Below are positions 51,559 to 62,800 of a DNA stretch of 64,000 nt, one piece after another. The notes under the pieces were generated by a model that searched no databases, had not been told where the DNA came from, and worked only from the letters and a program-made list of their open reading frames with translations. Positions within the stretch are counted from its first letter, which is position 1; each line of letters begins with the position of its first letter. Source of the stretch: JAJKIP01 sp037200685 (lineage in GTDB: Bacteria; Bacteroidota; Bacteroidia; Chitinophagales; Chitinophagaceae); assembly GCA_037200685.1 (NCBI GenBank), contig JBBCIG010000016.1:620001-684000 (forward strand). The letters run 5' to 3'. The translations under genes and the position numbers were made by a program.

Positions 51559-53439
51559 TTATTGAAATGGATTACGAACGATTAATGGATTATTATCCAG
51601 TACAGCTTGTGGAATATAAGTATAGTAATTTTGCTCCCTGAATAATCTTGCCGATATAATTCTTGGCGATTTGTCTAACCGGTCATAAACATACTTTCCA
51701 TCACGGGCAGCATCGCCGGGGCGAATAACACGGTAACCATAAAGTGCAGCAACCATCGCATTAGGATTATTGGCCTGGCCATTCCATAGCTGGTCTGCTA
51801 TTCTCCAGCGTTTCAGGTCCCATACACGATGGTCTTCGAATGCCAATTCCACCCGGCGTTCGTTTTGAATTTTTGCAAGCGTAAGTGTTGAAAGACTATT
51901 TGCAGCAAATCCTGCTCTTTCTCTTAATTTGTTCATATAGGTCAACGCTTCACTTGTCTGTCCCAATTCAAAAGCAGCTTCAGCAGCATTCAGGTAAATT
52001 TCTCCAAGGCGTATCCACACCCACCAATTATCACTACGTATACCCCTTGTGCTGGTACCCCCACCATCATCCACGTATTTTCTCATATTAAAGCCTGTAT
52101 TCGTTACATCCTGGTTAGTACGGTGTGGCCCTGATGAACCGGTTAATGTTTTTCCATCAGTATGTACCGTGCCTATGGCGCCTTCAGTATTTACATATGC
52201 AGTGCCGTTCCATGTCTTTACACCAGCCTGTATTTCTATTGTTGAGCCTTTAAAAACACCACCGGGATAGACAATTGTACCGGACAAACGGGCATCTTTA
52301 TTTGCAAAAATATCTTCCGGTCTGTTATAATATATATAATCAGAATTATCAGGTAGCCTTGTTTTTAATGTCCCGGCTGAACCATCTAAATAATCAAAAG
52401 CTTCAACTAAATTTAAAGAAGGCGTTATCTGGGAAGAAGATAAGTTGTCTTCCCGGACGCCCCGTGCAATATTTTCATAAGTAAACAGGTGTCTCTTATC
52501 TTTTGCAGTCAGGTAATCTTTAACGAAAATCACTTCTTTATTGGCAGTTTTTTTCGTTACCGCTTCATAAAAAGCAAGGGCAGGATTAGCCGGATTTGTT
52601 TTTAATGCATATACACCGCTATTGATAACTTCTTTGGCCGCATCCAAAGCCTTTTGATAATAACCAGCAGCCATTGATGCCGGAATACCTACTTCGCCAC
52701 CAGGAGTGGTAATAGGTACCGCCCTGAGACTATTATACTTTGCCAGTGATGCGGCATATAACATCGCCCTGCTCTTTAATGCCATTGCCATATTTTTATT
52801 GGCCCTGGTAACACTAGTTGCATTAATCGTAGCGCCCAAATCATTTTTTATAGCATCCATTTCACTGCCGACAAAATCATACACTTCGGATTCTTTGGCC
52901 CTTGGTTTTCTTAATGAAGAGGCATCGCCACTATAATCATAAATTAATTGTGAAGTTACAAGAGGTACGCCCCCCATTCTACGGACCATTTCAAAATACA
53001 TCCATGCCCTTATAAAGCGTAGCTCTGCATTAAAAATCTTTTTATCATTTGCCGTCAATGCTGTCCCTAATGTGTTCATTTTTTCTATGGACAGATTAAT
53101 GTCCCTGATAAAATCATAGTCCCACAATTCCCAACGGTTCGTTGCATATTGTGTGATGTTATTCCTGCCTTCATTATTCGATTCGCCGGACCACATAGCA
53201 TCATCATAATCTGCCATTCTCCGCCAATTGAACTCAGCAGTAGCACCGTCAACAAAACCTAAGTCAGTAGGTATGCGATTATAAAAATTAGCCAATAGCG
53301 CAGTAATCTGCTTGGGGTCATTCCAAACCTGGTCGTCAGTGAGAATGTTTTTAGGTTGTCTTTCCAGCCAATTTTTCTTACATGAAAAAAGGACCAGGCA
53401 AAAAAGTATTGCAACCCCTATAAAATATATTCGTTTCAT
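51559..53439 (-). CDS. SusD/RagB-family nutrient-binding outer-membrane lipoprotein
   Basis: Lid of the SusCD importer, which captures oligosaccharide on the cell surface. Lipoprotein signal VAILFCLVLFSCKKN with Cys 20. The 626 residues show the SusD plan: ILTDDQVWNDPKQITALLAN, then a TPR-helix bundle (NAELRFIRAWMYFEMVRRMG; VPLVTSQLIYDYSGD), and the C-terminal DHRVWDLKRWRIADQLWNGQ and LRERAGFAANSL regions. It lies 11 bases after the susC-like gene, so the two are surely co-transcribed. Confidence 0.95.
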   Translation of the reverse strand: MKRIYFIGVAILFCLVLFSCKKNWLERQPKNILTDDQVWNDPKQITALLANFYNRIPTDLGFVDGATAEFNWRRMADYDDAMWSGESNNEGRNNITQYATNRWELWDYDFIRDINLSIEKMNTLGTALTANDKKIFNAELRFIRAWMYFEMVRRMGGVPLVTSQLIYDYSGDASSLRKPRAKESEVYDFVGSEMDAIKNDLGATINATSVTRANKNMAMALKSRAMLYAASLAKYNSLRAVPITTPGGEVGIPASMAAGYYQKALDAAKEVINSGVYALKTNPANPALAFYEAVTKKTANKEVIFVKDYLTAKDKRHLFTYENIARGVREDNLSSSQITPSLNLVEAFDYLDGSAGTLKTRLPDNSDYIYYNRPEDIFANKDARLSGTIVYPGGVFKGSTIEIQAGVKTWNGTAYVNTEGAIGTVHTDGKTLTGSSGPHRTNQDVTNTGFNMRKYVDDGGGTSTRGIRSDNWWVWIRLGEIYLNAAEAAFELGQTSEALTYMNKLRERAGFAANSLSTLTLAKIQNERRVELAFEDHRVWDLKRWRIADQLWNGQANNPNAMVAALYGYRVIRPGDAARDGKYVYDRLDKSPRIISARLFREQNYYTYIPQAVLDNNPLIVRNPFQ

Positions 53440-53450
53440 AATTTAATGTT

Positions 53451-56400
53451 TTAAAAAGTTACATTAAAGCCAAAGGTGATAAGCTTTTGTTGTGGATATA
53501 CCAGCCCTCCTCCAGAAGTAATTTCCGGATCCAATTCCCATTTTTTCATATTATCAAATGTGAAAAGGTTGGTAGCATTCACGTAAAATTTAAGTGCAGA
53601 CGCCCCGAACTTTGAAATTATATTCTTTGGAATAGTGTAACCGATTTCTACGTTTCTTACACGCATGTAAGTAATGTTTGTCAACCAGAAATCATTTAGC
53701 TGGTAGTTGATATGTGTATTACCCCTTCTTATCGCAGGATATTTTCCGGGAATCCACTCACTGTTTGGATCATAAGGATCCGCCCGGTGCCAGCGATCAT
53801 CAAAAAAGTAATGTGGTGATGTTCCATTATTCTGAAACAATATCTTTGATTCAACCGCATTCTCAAAAGATTGAAGGGCAGCACCTGCTAAAACAATAGA
53901 AAGACTGATGCCTTTATAACCGACATTCATAATAGAACCAAAACTTACAAAGGGGTTCTGGCCTCTTGGATATCCAATGGCTGTGCGATCTAAATCGTTA
54001 ATGATTCTATCACCATTATAATCTTTATAAATAAAATCCCCCGGAAGCATCGTTCTGTTACCTTGTCCGTCAATATTAACTGGGTATTTATCTATTTCAG
54101 CCTGTGATTGAAACCGCCCGATTACTGTGTATCCAAACCCATTATTATTTCCCGTACCCGTAATTCCTGTTAACCGGTGCTGGTTTGAAGTACGGTATTC
54201 ATTATATGAATTGCCAAAACGTTGTTTGTATTCGTATAAGTTTATAGTGCGTGCATAGGATGCATTTACACTGATTGAATATTCAAAGCCACTCCGTGTT
54301 CTATTAGTATACGTAACCAATCCTTCTACGCCACGGGTAGCATCTTCATTCAAATTCTCATTAGGCAATGAATATCCTACTTCACTGGGCAACAATACAT
54401 CATACCTGGCAGCAGGAACACCTGTACGTTTCCTTTCAAATACATCAAACTGACCTGTGAGCTTATTATTAAACAAGGCGATGTCTATACCTATATTCTT
54501 TGTACGGTTCATTACCCACGAAAGATTCGTAATAGGAATACCTCTTGGGTCGGATCCAATAACATAAGTTCCATCCAGTACTGAACTGCCATTCGGATAA
54601 GTATAGCCAGGTAAATAGTCAAAGGCATTGATGCCAGCTTCACTACCGGTTTCTCCATATGAAACTCTTAGCTTAAGTTCATTTATCATTTTTATGCCCT
54701 GGAAGAAAGGCTCCTGTGAAATCCTCCATCCGCCGGATACACCGGAGAAAAAGCCCCAACGGCGATCAGATGCATAGAGATAAGATCCATCATAACGACC
54801 TAACAATTCAAGAAGATATTTTTGTTTATAATTATAGTTCAGCCTGCCAATATATCCTGCCCTTGCTTCAACCGCCCAGTTATCCTGTAATATATCCTGC
54901 TCTGAAAAGCTCATCAGCGGAATGAAATTATTGGAAGGGATGGAATGCACTACGTAATAAGTATTATCATAATCAGACCGTTCATAACCTACTACAGCTG
55001 CTATGGAGTGATCCCCTATTTGTTTATTATAGCTTAATGTGGCCTGGGCATAACGGCTTATTACATTCCGTTTGTGTTTTTCCCTCCAGGGATTTTGATT
55101 ACCATAAGGAATGGTACTACCCACAGCCCTATCCTCATAAGCACCCGTATTCTTATTATATATATAAGCAGGATAAGTAAACTCCATTCCATCAAAATCT
55201 TCATTTTGATAGTTATAGTTCAACACAGCTTTTGCCGTTAAACCAAATGCAAAATCATACTGCGCATTTAATTTAAAATCCATTGTATGCCACAACTCCT
55301 CTATCCAGCCTGTTACTTCATCTTTGTAAGTAGCCGGGTTCACATTTACGTTGTGCGTGTTATTAATATACTTGGGATTATTATTAGCATAGGGGGCTTC
55401 CGTAGGCCACATACTGAAAATACTTAAGAACGGATTGAAGTAGTCGTCTAATCCCGGTACGCCTACGTTATGTGTTTTTTCCAGCCGAAGCGCTATCTGT
55501 GTCCCTAGCTGTAACCTGTTTGCTAATTGGGTATTCAGGTTAGCCTGTATATTGGTACGCTGGTAAGTAAAATCTTTAAGAAGGGCGTCCTGGTCAAGAT
55601 GACTGACAGAAAGATAATAAGTAGATCGTTGTGATCCGCCGGACGCACTTGCGTTTATATAACGTTGCGGAACATTAGGCCGTGTAACCATTTTGAAATA
55701 ATCATAACTCTGATAACCACTATCCGTACCCGCTTCCCATTTGGCCAATTCAGCTTTGGTAAGAACAGTATTAGGGTCCTGGTTTGCATTTTGCGCCGCT
55801 TCTACTGTAGCACGCTGGTGTACAAATGCTGTTGGTGGTTTTGGATAACGGGTAAAATTTTGAAATCCATAATACCCAGAAATCCGAATAGTAGGATTTT
55901 CTTTTTTACCTTTTTTTGTTGTGACCAGTACCACTCCGTTTGCAGCACGCAACCCATATATGGAGGCTGAGGCATCTTTTAGAATGGTAATGTTTTCTAT
56001 ATCTTCCAAACCAAGCGTGTTAAATATATCCTGGCCGGAACCCTGGTTAAAACCAAATGCGGTTGCACCAGTACTGCCTCCAGTGTAAGGCACACCATCA
56101 ATAACAAATAATGGGTTACCCATGTTCCTGATCTGGATATTAACTCCACGCCCTGGTCTTGAATCGGGAGAACGTGTAGTAATTCCTTGTATTTTACCAA
56201 CCAAAGCACCAGAGATAGTTGTTGCAGGTGTTGTAACCAGATCTTTTGCGCCAATACTACTAACGGCGCCCGTTATAGTAGCTTTTCGTTGCGTACTATA
56301 ACCTACCACCACTACATCCGTCAATTGCTGGTTCGTGGATACTAATTGCACGTTGACAGCACCCGGACTACCTACTCTTATTTCCTGTGTCACATATCCA

Positions 56401-56681
56401 ACATAAGTAAATACCAGTGTAGCATTGGATGGCGCACTGATAGAAAAGAACCCCGCTACATCTGTTTGTGTAGCATTCGCTGTTCCTTTTATTTGTACTG
56501 TTACACCGGATAATGCTGTATCCCCGGAAGCTACTTTGCCTGTTATGACATTTTGCGCAAAAAGAGTACAACTAAAAAAAGAAAAAAAGAAAAAAAACAG
56601 AAACCGAAGCTTTTTCGAATGGTCGTGAACACGACATTCGGAAGAAGAATTTTTCTCCCATTTTGATAAGCAATGTTTCAT
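53451..56681 (-). CDS. SusC/RagA-family TonB-linked outer-membrane transporter
   Basis: Imports oligosaccharides in a TonB-driven way with SusD. After a signal sequence (LFFFFFFSFFSCTLFAQN) comes a CarboxypepD_reg-like domain at about 43-130 (GKVASGDTALSGVTVQIKGT; FVFTYVGY-like VFTYVGYVTQEIRVG), a TonB-box-like VVVVGYSTQRKATITGAVS near 123, a plug domain, and a 22-strand barrel ending ITFGFNVTF. The 1076 residues are typical. No anti-sigma or HTCS gene is next to it; control probably comes from the divergent AraC gene 7 kb upstream. The unknown secreted gene is 266 bases upstream. Confidence 0.95.
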   Translation of the reverse strand: MKHCLSKWEKNSSSECRVHDHSKKLRFLFFFFFSFFSCTLFAQNVITGKVASGDTALSGVTVQIKGTANATQTDVAGFFSISAPSNATLVFTYVGYVTQEIRVGSPGAVNVQLVSTNQQLTDVVVVGYSTQRKATITGAVSSIGAKDLVTTPATTISGALVGKIQGITTRSPDSRPGRGVNIQIRNMGNPLFVIDGVPYTGGSTGATAFGFNQGSGQDIFNTLGLEDIENITILKDASASIYGLRAANGVVLVTTKKGKKENPTIRISGYYGFQNFTRYPKPPTAFVHQRATVEAAQNANQDPNTVLTKAELAKWEAGTDSGYQSYDYFKMVTRPNVPQRYINASASGGSQRSTYYLSVSHLDQDALLKDFTYQRTNIQANLNTQLANRLQLGTQIALRLEKTHNVGVPGLDDYFNPFLSIFSMWPTEAPYANNNPKYINNTHNVNVNPATYKDEVTGWIEELWHTMDFKLNAQYDFAFGLTAKAVLNYNYQNEDFDGMEFTYPAYIYNKNTGAYEDRAVGSTIPYGNQNPWREKHKRNVISRYAQATLSYNKQIGDHSIAAVVGYERSDYDNTYYVVHSIPSNNFIPLMSFSEQDILQDNWAVEARAGYIGRLNYNYKQKYLLELLGRYDGSYLYASDRRWGFFSGVSGGWRISQEPFFQGIKMINELKLRVSYGETGSEAGINAFDYLPGYTYPNGSSVLDGTYVIGSDPRGIPITNLSWVMNRTKNIGIDIALFNNKLTGQFDVFERKRTGVPAARYDVLLPSEVGYSLPNENLNEDATRGVEGLVTYTNRTRSGFEYSISVNASYARTINLYEYKQRFGNSYNEYRTSNQHRLTGITGTGNNNGFGYTVIGRFQSQAEIDKYPVNIDGQGNRTMLPGDFIYKDYNGDRIINDLDRTAIGYPRGQNPFVSFGSIMNVGYKGISLSIVLAGAALQSFENAVESKILFQNNGTSPHYFFDDRWHRADPYDPNSEWIPGKYPAIRRGNTHINYQLNDFWLTNITYMRVRNVEIGYTIPKNIISKFGASALKFYVNATNLFTFDNMKKWELDPEITSGGGLVYPQQKLITFGFNVTF

Positions 56682-56947
56682 AGCAATTTTAGTTTTGATA
56701 AAAAAATTAAATATGGCGTCGTTAAAGAAAACAACCAGTTTTCAGTTATTGAAAAAACAGTTTAAACTGGCGTAAGCGATATGCTATCAGCATCAGGTAC
56801 GATAAGATGCTTATTTAGCAGTTTGGATAAAATCAATCTCATAAGTGTCATTTTATGTTAATAAAAAATAATTATTCTATATAATGGGTACGAAAACTAT
56901 TGAACAAAAAAGAAAAATACATTGCAGCAAATGCGGCATTACACCTA

Positions 56948-57634
56948 TTACAATCCTTTCAAAAAATTTGTAACCTTTATCAAATCATCTTCTTTATTAA
57001 ATTCGATTGCGTTTTTATCGAAATACTCTTTTATCTTATCCTGTTGACGTTTAAACATTTTCAGGATGTTCTTCTTATCAGCAATTACAAAATCATTGAA
57101 CTTACCGGCAATAAGAAACACTTTGCTTTTAACTAAAACAACTTCCTGGCTTGTATTTAAATCGATCGCCCTTTTGTCTATGATAGAGCTTATAGTATTA
57201 GTGGCAGTAGTAGCAGTTGATAATCCATAAGATCCCGGCTTCTGTACAAACTCCTGGAAAAATACTCTCTCAGCTAACTTGATGGATGCATTTCCAGCGA
57301 GCAACCTGAGATACCCTTCATTATAATAAAACGTGTCCCTGGAAACCTGGATGTAATTGACAGTTTCTTCATTAGCTAAAGAAAGTGTATCACCTTTCGC
57401 ATCAATAAACTGAATCGCAGCTATAAGTGAATTATAATTAAGTTTTCCGCCCGTCGCAGTCCCATTTTTAAATACAACGGTTCCCTGTATAAAATCAGGA
57501 TACTGAAATATTTCTTTTGAAGGAATAACATCAAAAATATTCTCGCCTGCTTTTATAGTATAGGTTCCCGCATTTTGTTGCGCACTGCAAACAGCAGATA
57601 ATAAAATTGAACAGAACAAAAAGAATAGTTTCAT
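56948..57634 (-). CDS. Secreted protein of unknown function in the polysaccharide locus
   Basis: The start MKLFFLFCSILLSAVCSAQQ is a good signal peptide; a 37-residue longer reading exists but has no support. The mature part of about 210 residues has beta-rich stretches (GTYTIKAGENIFDVIPSKE; GTVVFKNGTATGGKLNYNS; VQKPGSYGLSTATTATN) and a Lys-rich helical end (MFKRQQDKIKEYFDKNAIEF). I do not recognise a family; the composition suggests a periplasmic or cell-envelope protein. It lies between the Gfo/Idh gene and susC, all leftward, with 122 and 266 bases to these. Confidence 0.7.
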   Translation of the reverse strand: MKLFFLFCSILLSAVCSAQQNAGTYTIKAGENIFDVIPSKEIFQYPDFIQGTVVFKNGTATGGKLNYNSLIAAIQFIDAKGDTLSLANEETVNYIQVSRDTFYYNEGYLRLLAGNASIKLAERVFFQEFVQKPGSYGLSTATTATNTISSIIDKRAIDLNTSQEVVLVKSKVFLIAGKFNDFVIADKKNILKMFKRQQDKIKEYFDKNAIEFNKEDDLIKVTNFLKGL

Positions 57635-57756
57635 ACAAAAGAATTTTAGTTTAACAACGGCGTCTTTACGAAAAAGACGGTTATCATTACTTTCAAGGGC
57701 ACTCTTTATTCTTTCTAGTACGATCCGGGATACTGGGTTACTCATTCTCCTTTACG

Positions 57757-58905
57757 CTACGCTAATTCTTTTACTTTATTTTTTGCTTGGGTATGGCTTA
57801 ATGTAAACTCAGGTAAAAACATTTGCTTTCCTCCCTGCATAGCAGACTCATGTGCCAGGATGCCTACACATGTAATATTCGCCGATTGTCTTGCATTAGG
57901 GAATGGTTCTCTTTTTTCTATTAACGCACTGATGAATTCATGGACCAAATGGGGATGTGATCCTCCATGACCAGCCCCTTGTATAAAAGATAAATGCTGG
58001 TTACTTTCCGCATCATACACGCCGCCAGTGGTAAACGACTGTATCGGAGTGGGAAGCAAATGCGCATAATCCGGGATTTTTACCCGTTCTGGTTTTTCAC
58101 CGGTGTGTATCACCGAATCTTCATGCTCGATCAGTGTCCACTCAAAAGTTTTTTTAGAACCATATACATCAAAACTTTCGCGGTATTGTCTTGCCGTGTT
58201 AAATAATGAACGGGTTACCTCCGCTGCTAAATCCGAGTTGTGGAATTTTATATGACAAGTTTCTATTGCAAACGGAGAATTATATTTACTGATTAACTGC
58301 TCGTCTATTCGTCCTGATCCTAAGCAAGAAACATATTCCGCATCAGCATTTGCCAGGGCCACTACCGGCCCTACGCAATGTGTCGCATAGTGCATAGGAG
58401 GCAGCCCTTCCCAATAGCCAGGCCATCCGGCCATTTCCTGCTGATGAGAAGCTCTTAAGAATTGTAGTTTGCCGAGTTCTCCTTTATCATACATTTCTTT
58501 TATAAATAAAAACTCACGGCTATAAATTACCGTTTCCATCATCATGTAGGTTAAGCCTGTTTCTTTAACGGCTTCAACGATCTGCCTGCACTCATCAACC
58601 GTAGTGGCCATTGGCACGGTGCAGGCTACATGCTTACCCGCTCTTAGTGCTTTAATGGATTGTTCCGCATGACTCTGAATAGGCGTATTGATATGGACTG
58701 CGTGTATGTTTTTATCTTTCAATAGTTCATCATAATCAGTGTACCTGTGCTCAATTCCAAATGCATCGCCTATCTGGTTTAATTTCTCCGTGTTCCGCTG
58801 GCAAATAGCATACATATTCGCATCCGGATGAAGTTGATAAATGGGAATGAACTCCGCTCCAAAACCAAGACCGATTATTGCGATATTAATTTTATTCTGC
58901 GCCAT
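57757..58905 (-). CDS. Gfo/Idh/MocA-family NAD(P)-dependent oxidoreductase
   Basis: Sugar dehydrogenase-like enzyme of 382 residues, cytoplasmic. The Rossmann fold opens NIAIIGLGFGAEFIPIYQLH with the GLGxGAE nucleotide motif, then HPDANMYAICQRN and NIHAVHINTPIQSHAEQSIK. The family's usual EKP motif with a catalytic Lys reads CTVPMATT here (near residue 93), so that Lys is missing. YMMMETVIYSREFLFIKEMY and GGSHPHLVHEFISALIEKRE fit the C-terminal domain. Its start overlaps the upstream epimerase by 14 bases, so both are translated together and probably act on the same sugar. Confidence 0.88.
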   Translation of the reverse strand: MAQNKINIAIIGLGFGAEFIPIYQLHPDANMYAICQRNTEKLNQIGDAFGIEHRYTDYDELLKDKNIHAVHINTPIQSHAEQSIKALRAGKHVACTVPMATTVDECRQIVEAVKETGLTYMMMETVIYSREFLFIKEMYDKGELGKLQFLRASHQQEMAGWPGYWEGLPPMHYATHCVGPVVALANADAEYVSCLGSGRIDEQLISKYNSPFAIETCHIKFHNSDLAAEVTRSLFNTARQYRESFDVYGSKKTFEWTLIEHEDSVIHTGEKPERVKIPDYAHLLPTPIQSFTTGGVYDAESNQHLSFIQGAGHGGSHPHLVHEFISALIEKREPFPNARQSANITCVGILAHESAMQGGKQMFLPEFTLSHTQAKNKVKELA

Positions 58906-59809
58906 TTACAGAAGATTTTAAGATGGTATGATGTTGAATATTATTTTTACCCGACGCCCATTTTTTTAAAAACCGAAGTCCTTCTGAAGCAAACCCGTCC
59001 TGGCTTTCGGCCATCGGGTGCCAGAAGCAAACGGCGCCGGCAAGTTCTTTGTTCTCGGGTGTAAAGCTTTCGATAGTGACGATTCCTTTATAGTCGATTG
59101 CCTCCAATCCTCTTTTATATGCATCCCAGTTTGTTTGTCCTGTACCGGGAGTGCCCCGATAATTTTCAGCGACCTGGATATGAATTAATTTGTCACCCGC
59201 GGCGATGATTGTTTTTTCAATATCCTTTTCTTCGATGTTCATGTGAAATCCATCGAGCATTACTTGTGCAGCCGGATGATTGATATCATTTATCAAACGC
59301 AATACATCATCTGCTGTATTGATAAGGTCGGATTCAAAACGGTTTAATGGTTCCAGCGCTATCTGCAATCCTCTTGCAGCAGCCATGTCGCAAACCTTTC
59401 GTAAATTTTTTACGGCGAGTTCCCATTCTTTTTTACGCTGTTCAGGCGAAACCATTCTCGCTTTACCAACCGCGGAATACATGGGCCCACCAAAAAAACC
59501 GGCGTTTAATTCAACACAAAAATCAAGGCATGATTCTATATAAGAAAAACAGTTCGCATGTATGGAGGGGTCTTCATGAGTAAAATCTCTTGAAGGGCCG
59601 AAAGCGCCACAAATACTTGCTTTGAGGTTATACCGCTGCAACCCCTCTTTTACCGCTTTGATATCAATAAGCGATGGATCTTCCACTGCGATCTCTACGA
59701 CATCAAAACCCATTCTTGCAATCTTTGGAAACAGCTCCTGTATAGATGCCGTTGAAAAGGGCGATGTCCACAGCCATGTACTTACACCGTATGTAATATT
59801 TAAAGACAT
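58892..59809 (-). CDS. TIM-barrel sugar epimerase/isomerase (D-tagatose 3-epimerase type)
   Basis: 305-residue metal-dependent enzyme of the AP-endonuclease-2 barrel fold. The four expected metal ligands appear in order: Glu in IALEPLNRFESDL near 152, Asp in VMLDGFHMNIEEKD near 186, His in LIHIQVAENYRGTPGTGQ near 211, and Glu in GIVTIESFTPENKE near 246; the RGTPG loop is typical of D-psicose/D-tagatose 3-epimerases. Substrate not certain; in this locus a keto- or oxidised sugar is likely. It overlaps the Gfo/Idh gene and is 71 bases after the megaprotein stop. Confidence 0.87.
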   Translation of the reverse strand: MSLNITYGVSTWLWTSPFSTASIQELFPKIARMGFDVVEIAVEDPSLIDIKAVKEGLQRYNLKASICGAFGPSRDFTHEDPSIHANCFSYIESCLDFCVELNAGFFGGPMYSAVGKARMVSPEQRKKEWELAVKNLRKVCDMAAARGLQIALEPLNRFESDLINTADDVLRLINDINHPAAQVMLDGFHMNIEEKDIEKTIIAAGDKLIHIQVAENYRGTPGTGQTNWDAYKRGLEAIDYKGIVTIESFTPENKELAGAVCFWHPMAESQDGFASEGLRFLKKWASGKNNIQHHTILKSSVNGAE

Positions 59810-59880
59810 TTTTATGAATTAATAGTTTGATGATCCGTTATCCCTTTCATCGACTGTTCAATTTTGGTTACTACTAAAAT

Positions 59881-62800
59881 TTATTTAGTCACTCTTAAAA
59901 TTCCTTTCATGATGCGCCAGTGGCCCGGGAACGTACAGATATATGGATAATCTCCAGGCGTATCTGGTACTGTGAATGTCAGCGTATATCTTTTTCCAGG
60001 ATTAATCAATGGCGTCGCAAATAATACTTCCGGCATTTTTGGCACATATTGCATTCTTACACTCATCGCAGCCTGTGGTTCACCCTTTGCAAGCCGGTCA
60101 GCTGCCGCTCCTACTTTATCCGTTGTTTTTGGTTTGATCAAAACAAAATTGTGCTGCATGAAATCCGGGTTCTGTATTACGATTTGTAATACCGTACCCG
60201 CTTTTGCTGTCAGTAATGTCTTATCATATTTCATTACATCCTTTACCACCCGGAGAATAATTACTTTATCTGCCTTAGGAACCTGACCGGGAAGAAGAAT
60301 ACCTTCCAGTGTTTCTAATTTTGCATTGGTCATGTTAGCACGCAAGTTGAAAGCAGTATCGGGATAGTCCGCTACTTTTTCATCTCCTCTCCTGGGATCT
60401 GAACCTACCCGCAACGGTATTTCCAGGTCTTTCTTAAATAAGCCGGCTGTTTTCAAATAAGCTGCTTCTTTATTATCAATGGCCAAACGCATCGTTCCAT
60501 CTTTTTGCAAGGCTGCTTTAAATGAGAACTTTGCCGGCAATGCCGCAGGAGTAGAAACCTGGTAGGCTTTGCCCTCTTCATTTATTACGAAATACATTTT
60601 ATTTTCCTGCAGGTAAACAACATATCCATTCGTTTTATTTCCTTGTGCCACTACTATCCCGGAATAAGTGTTCGTGGCGGCTGCAGCATTCGGATTATTA
60701 CCACCACCACCACCACGTGTAGCTCTTTCCATATCCGCTGAAATAAGTATTTCCTGGCTAACTACATCCGGAGTAAGCGCTGGTTGTTGTTGCTGCTGTC
60801 TGCCAAAAGTTCTTACAAGTGGAATGGTAGTTATTCTTGATCCAAATGCGAGACGCTGCGCCAGCGAAGCTTCCATCAACGAAGGATTATCATTCAACCC
60901 TTTTTTCTTAAATGCAGCTTTAAACGTTTCCTGGTTCAGTTTGCTTGCTATGATTAACGCATGTCTTAACCATGTATCGGTAATGTTTTCTTCTTTTTCC
61001 GCCATATCTACCAATACATTTCCGATAGGGCCGGAAGGTTGCATATCCGTAGTAGCTAATACGGCCGCTAAGCGAATTCGCAAATCTTTATCATCGAATA
61101 CTTTCGCTTTTTGCATGGCCTGGAAAGTGGCGTTTGTTTTTGGCAATACTTCTATCGCCGCTTTGCGTACACCAGCAGCGGGATGACTTAATGCTTTTAC
61201 AGCTACAGCAATCGCGGCAGGGTTTGTTGCATTCATTGCTTTCAAACCATGCATTGTCCATAATGCATGCACAGCGGGTGCATTAATTCCTGCTTCATCC
61301 AATTGTTCATTCTGTACCAGTTTGTACAAAGCCGGCAAAGCCGTTTTATCACCTTTCTCTACCAACAAACGTTGTGCGGTGGTGCGCCAAAACATGTTAT
61401 CGCTGGAAAGCGCTTTTACAAGACCGGCTACATCATTTTTATTTAATGAAATTGTATTTTTCTGATCATTGTTTTTATAAGCCATGCGATAAATACGGCC
61501 ACGTTCATGATCCCTTAATGGATTGATGTATGCATTTCCTTTACCATTCTCCGCATTGAGACCTGACGAAGCCACGCTTGGCGTTGGATTGTGCTGTATA
61601 ATAAAATCATACCAGTCAGTTATCCAAAGAGCGCCATCGGGACCTACTTCGGCTTGTATCGGCGCCGCCCATTCGTCAGCACTTACCAGCATATTCCATC
61701 CATCGCCTTCTTCTATAAAACCAGAACCTTTTTGTTCTAATATATTCCGATGGATCAGCCGGCCTGTAGGTTCAGTTACAAAAGCAATGCGGTTCCAATA
61801 TTCTTTAGGAAAAGATCTCGCAGTATATAAACTATGCCCTGCCGCAGCGGTAAAACCACCCTGCACATCCACCTGCCGAAGATTTTTGGTAGCTACATGC
61901 ATGCCGTAGTGCGCATCCAGTTTTTCAACACCTGTTTCCGTGATCTTTACTTTATCAAAATATCTTTTGGGCATTCCCAGGAATGCAGTGTGTGTATTAT
62001 TAGCTGTTGAAATAAATACATCGAAGTCTTCGGAAAAGCCAAGGCCCCATGTATTGTTACTGGTGGTTGAAAGAAATTCTAAATTTTTACCATCAGGATT
62101 AAACTTATAAACTCCATTACCAAATGCTACCGAGTCTTTTCCTTTTTTACCATTATAAAATCCTGAATAACCTACTACGCCCCAAATTTTATTATCTAGT
62201 CCATAGCGAAGATTAGAAGCCTGTGCATGCGTATCACGTTTACCCCAACCGGTAAGAAGTGGTTGCCTGATATCCGCTTTGTCATCACCATTCGTATCTT
62301 TTAAGAATAAAAACGTTGGGGCTTCACTTACAATAATGCCGCCATTGGAAAAAGTAAAGCTGGTAGGAATATTTAATTTATCCGCGAAAATGGTAAACTT
62401 ATCCGCCTTGCCATCACCATTGGTGTCTTCCAGAATTTTGATACGATCATCAGCGATATCATCATTCTTAATTTCATTGGGATAATCAACTGTTTCAATA
62501 ACCCATAACCTTCCTCTTTCATCCCAATTCATATATATGGGATTGACCACATCCGGTTCCGCAGCGAATAATTGCAATTCAAAACCAACCGGCACCTGTA
62601 TAAGCGACATAGATTGTTGCGGCGTTAAAGATTCCTGAACTTTCGGTGCAGGGTTACGGCGCTCATAATTGGGAACAGGTCCGTCAAAATATTTTGGATT
62701 CGCTATTTGATAGGATGCGAGATTAGCTGCTGCTTTATCACCAATCGCCCAGAGTATACCATTCCGCACAAGGTCCAGGAAACCCTGGTTAGTAAAAGTA

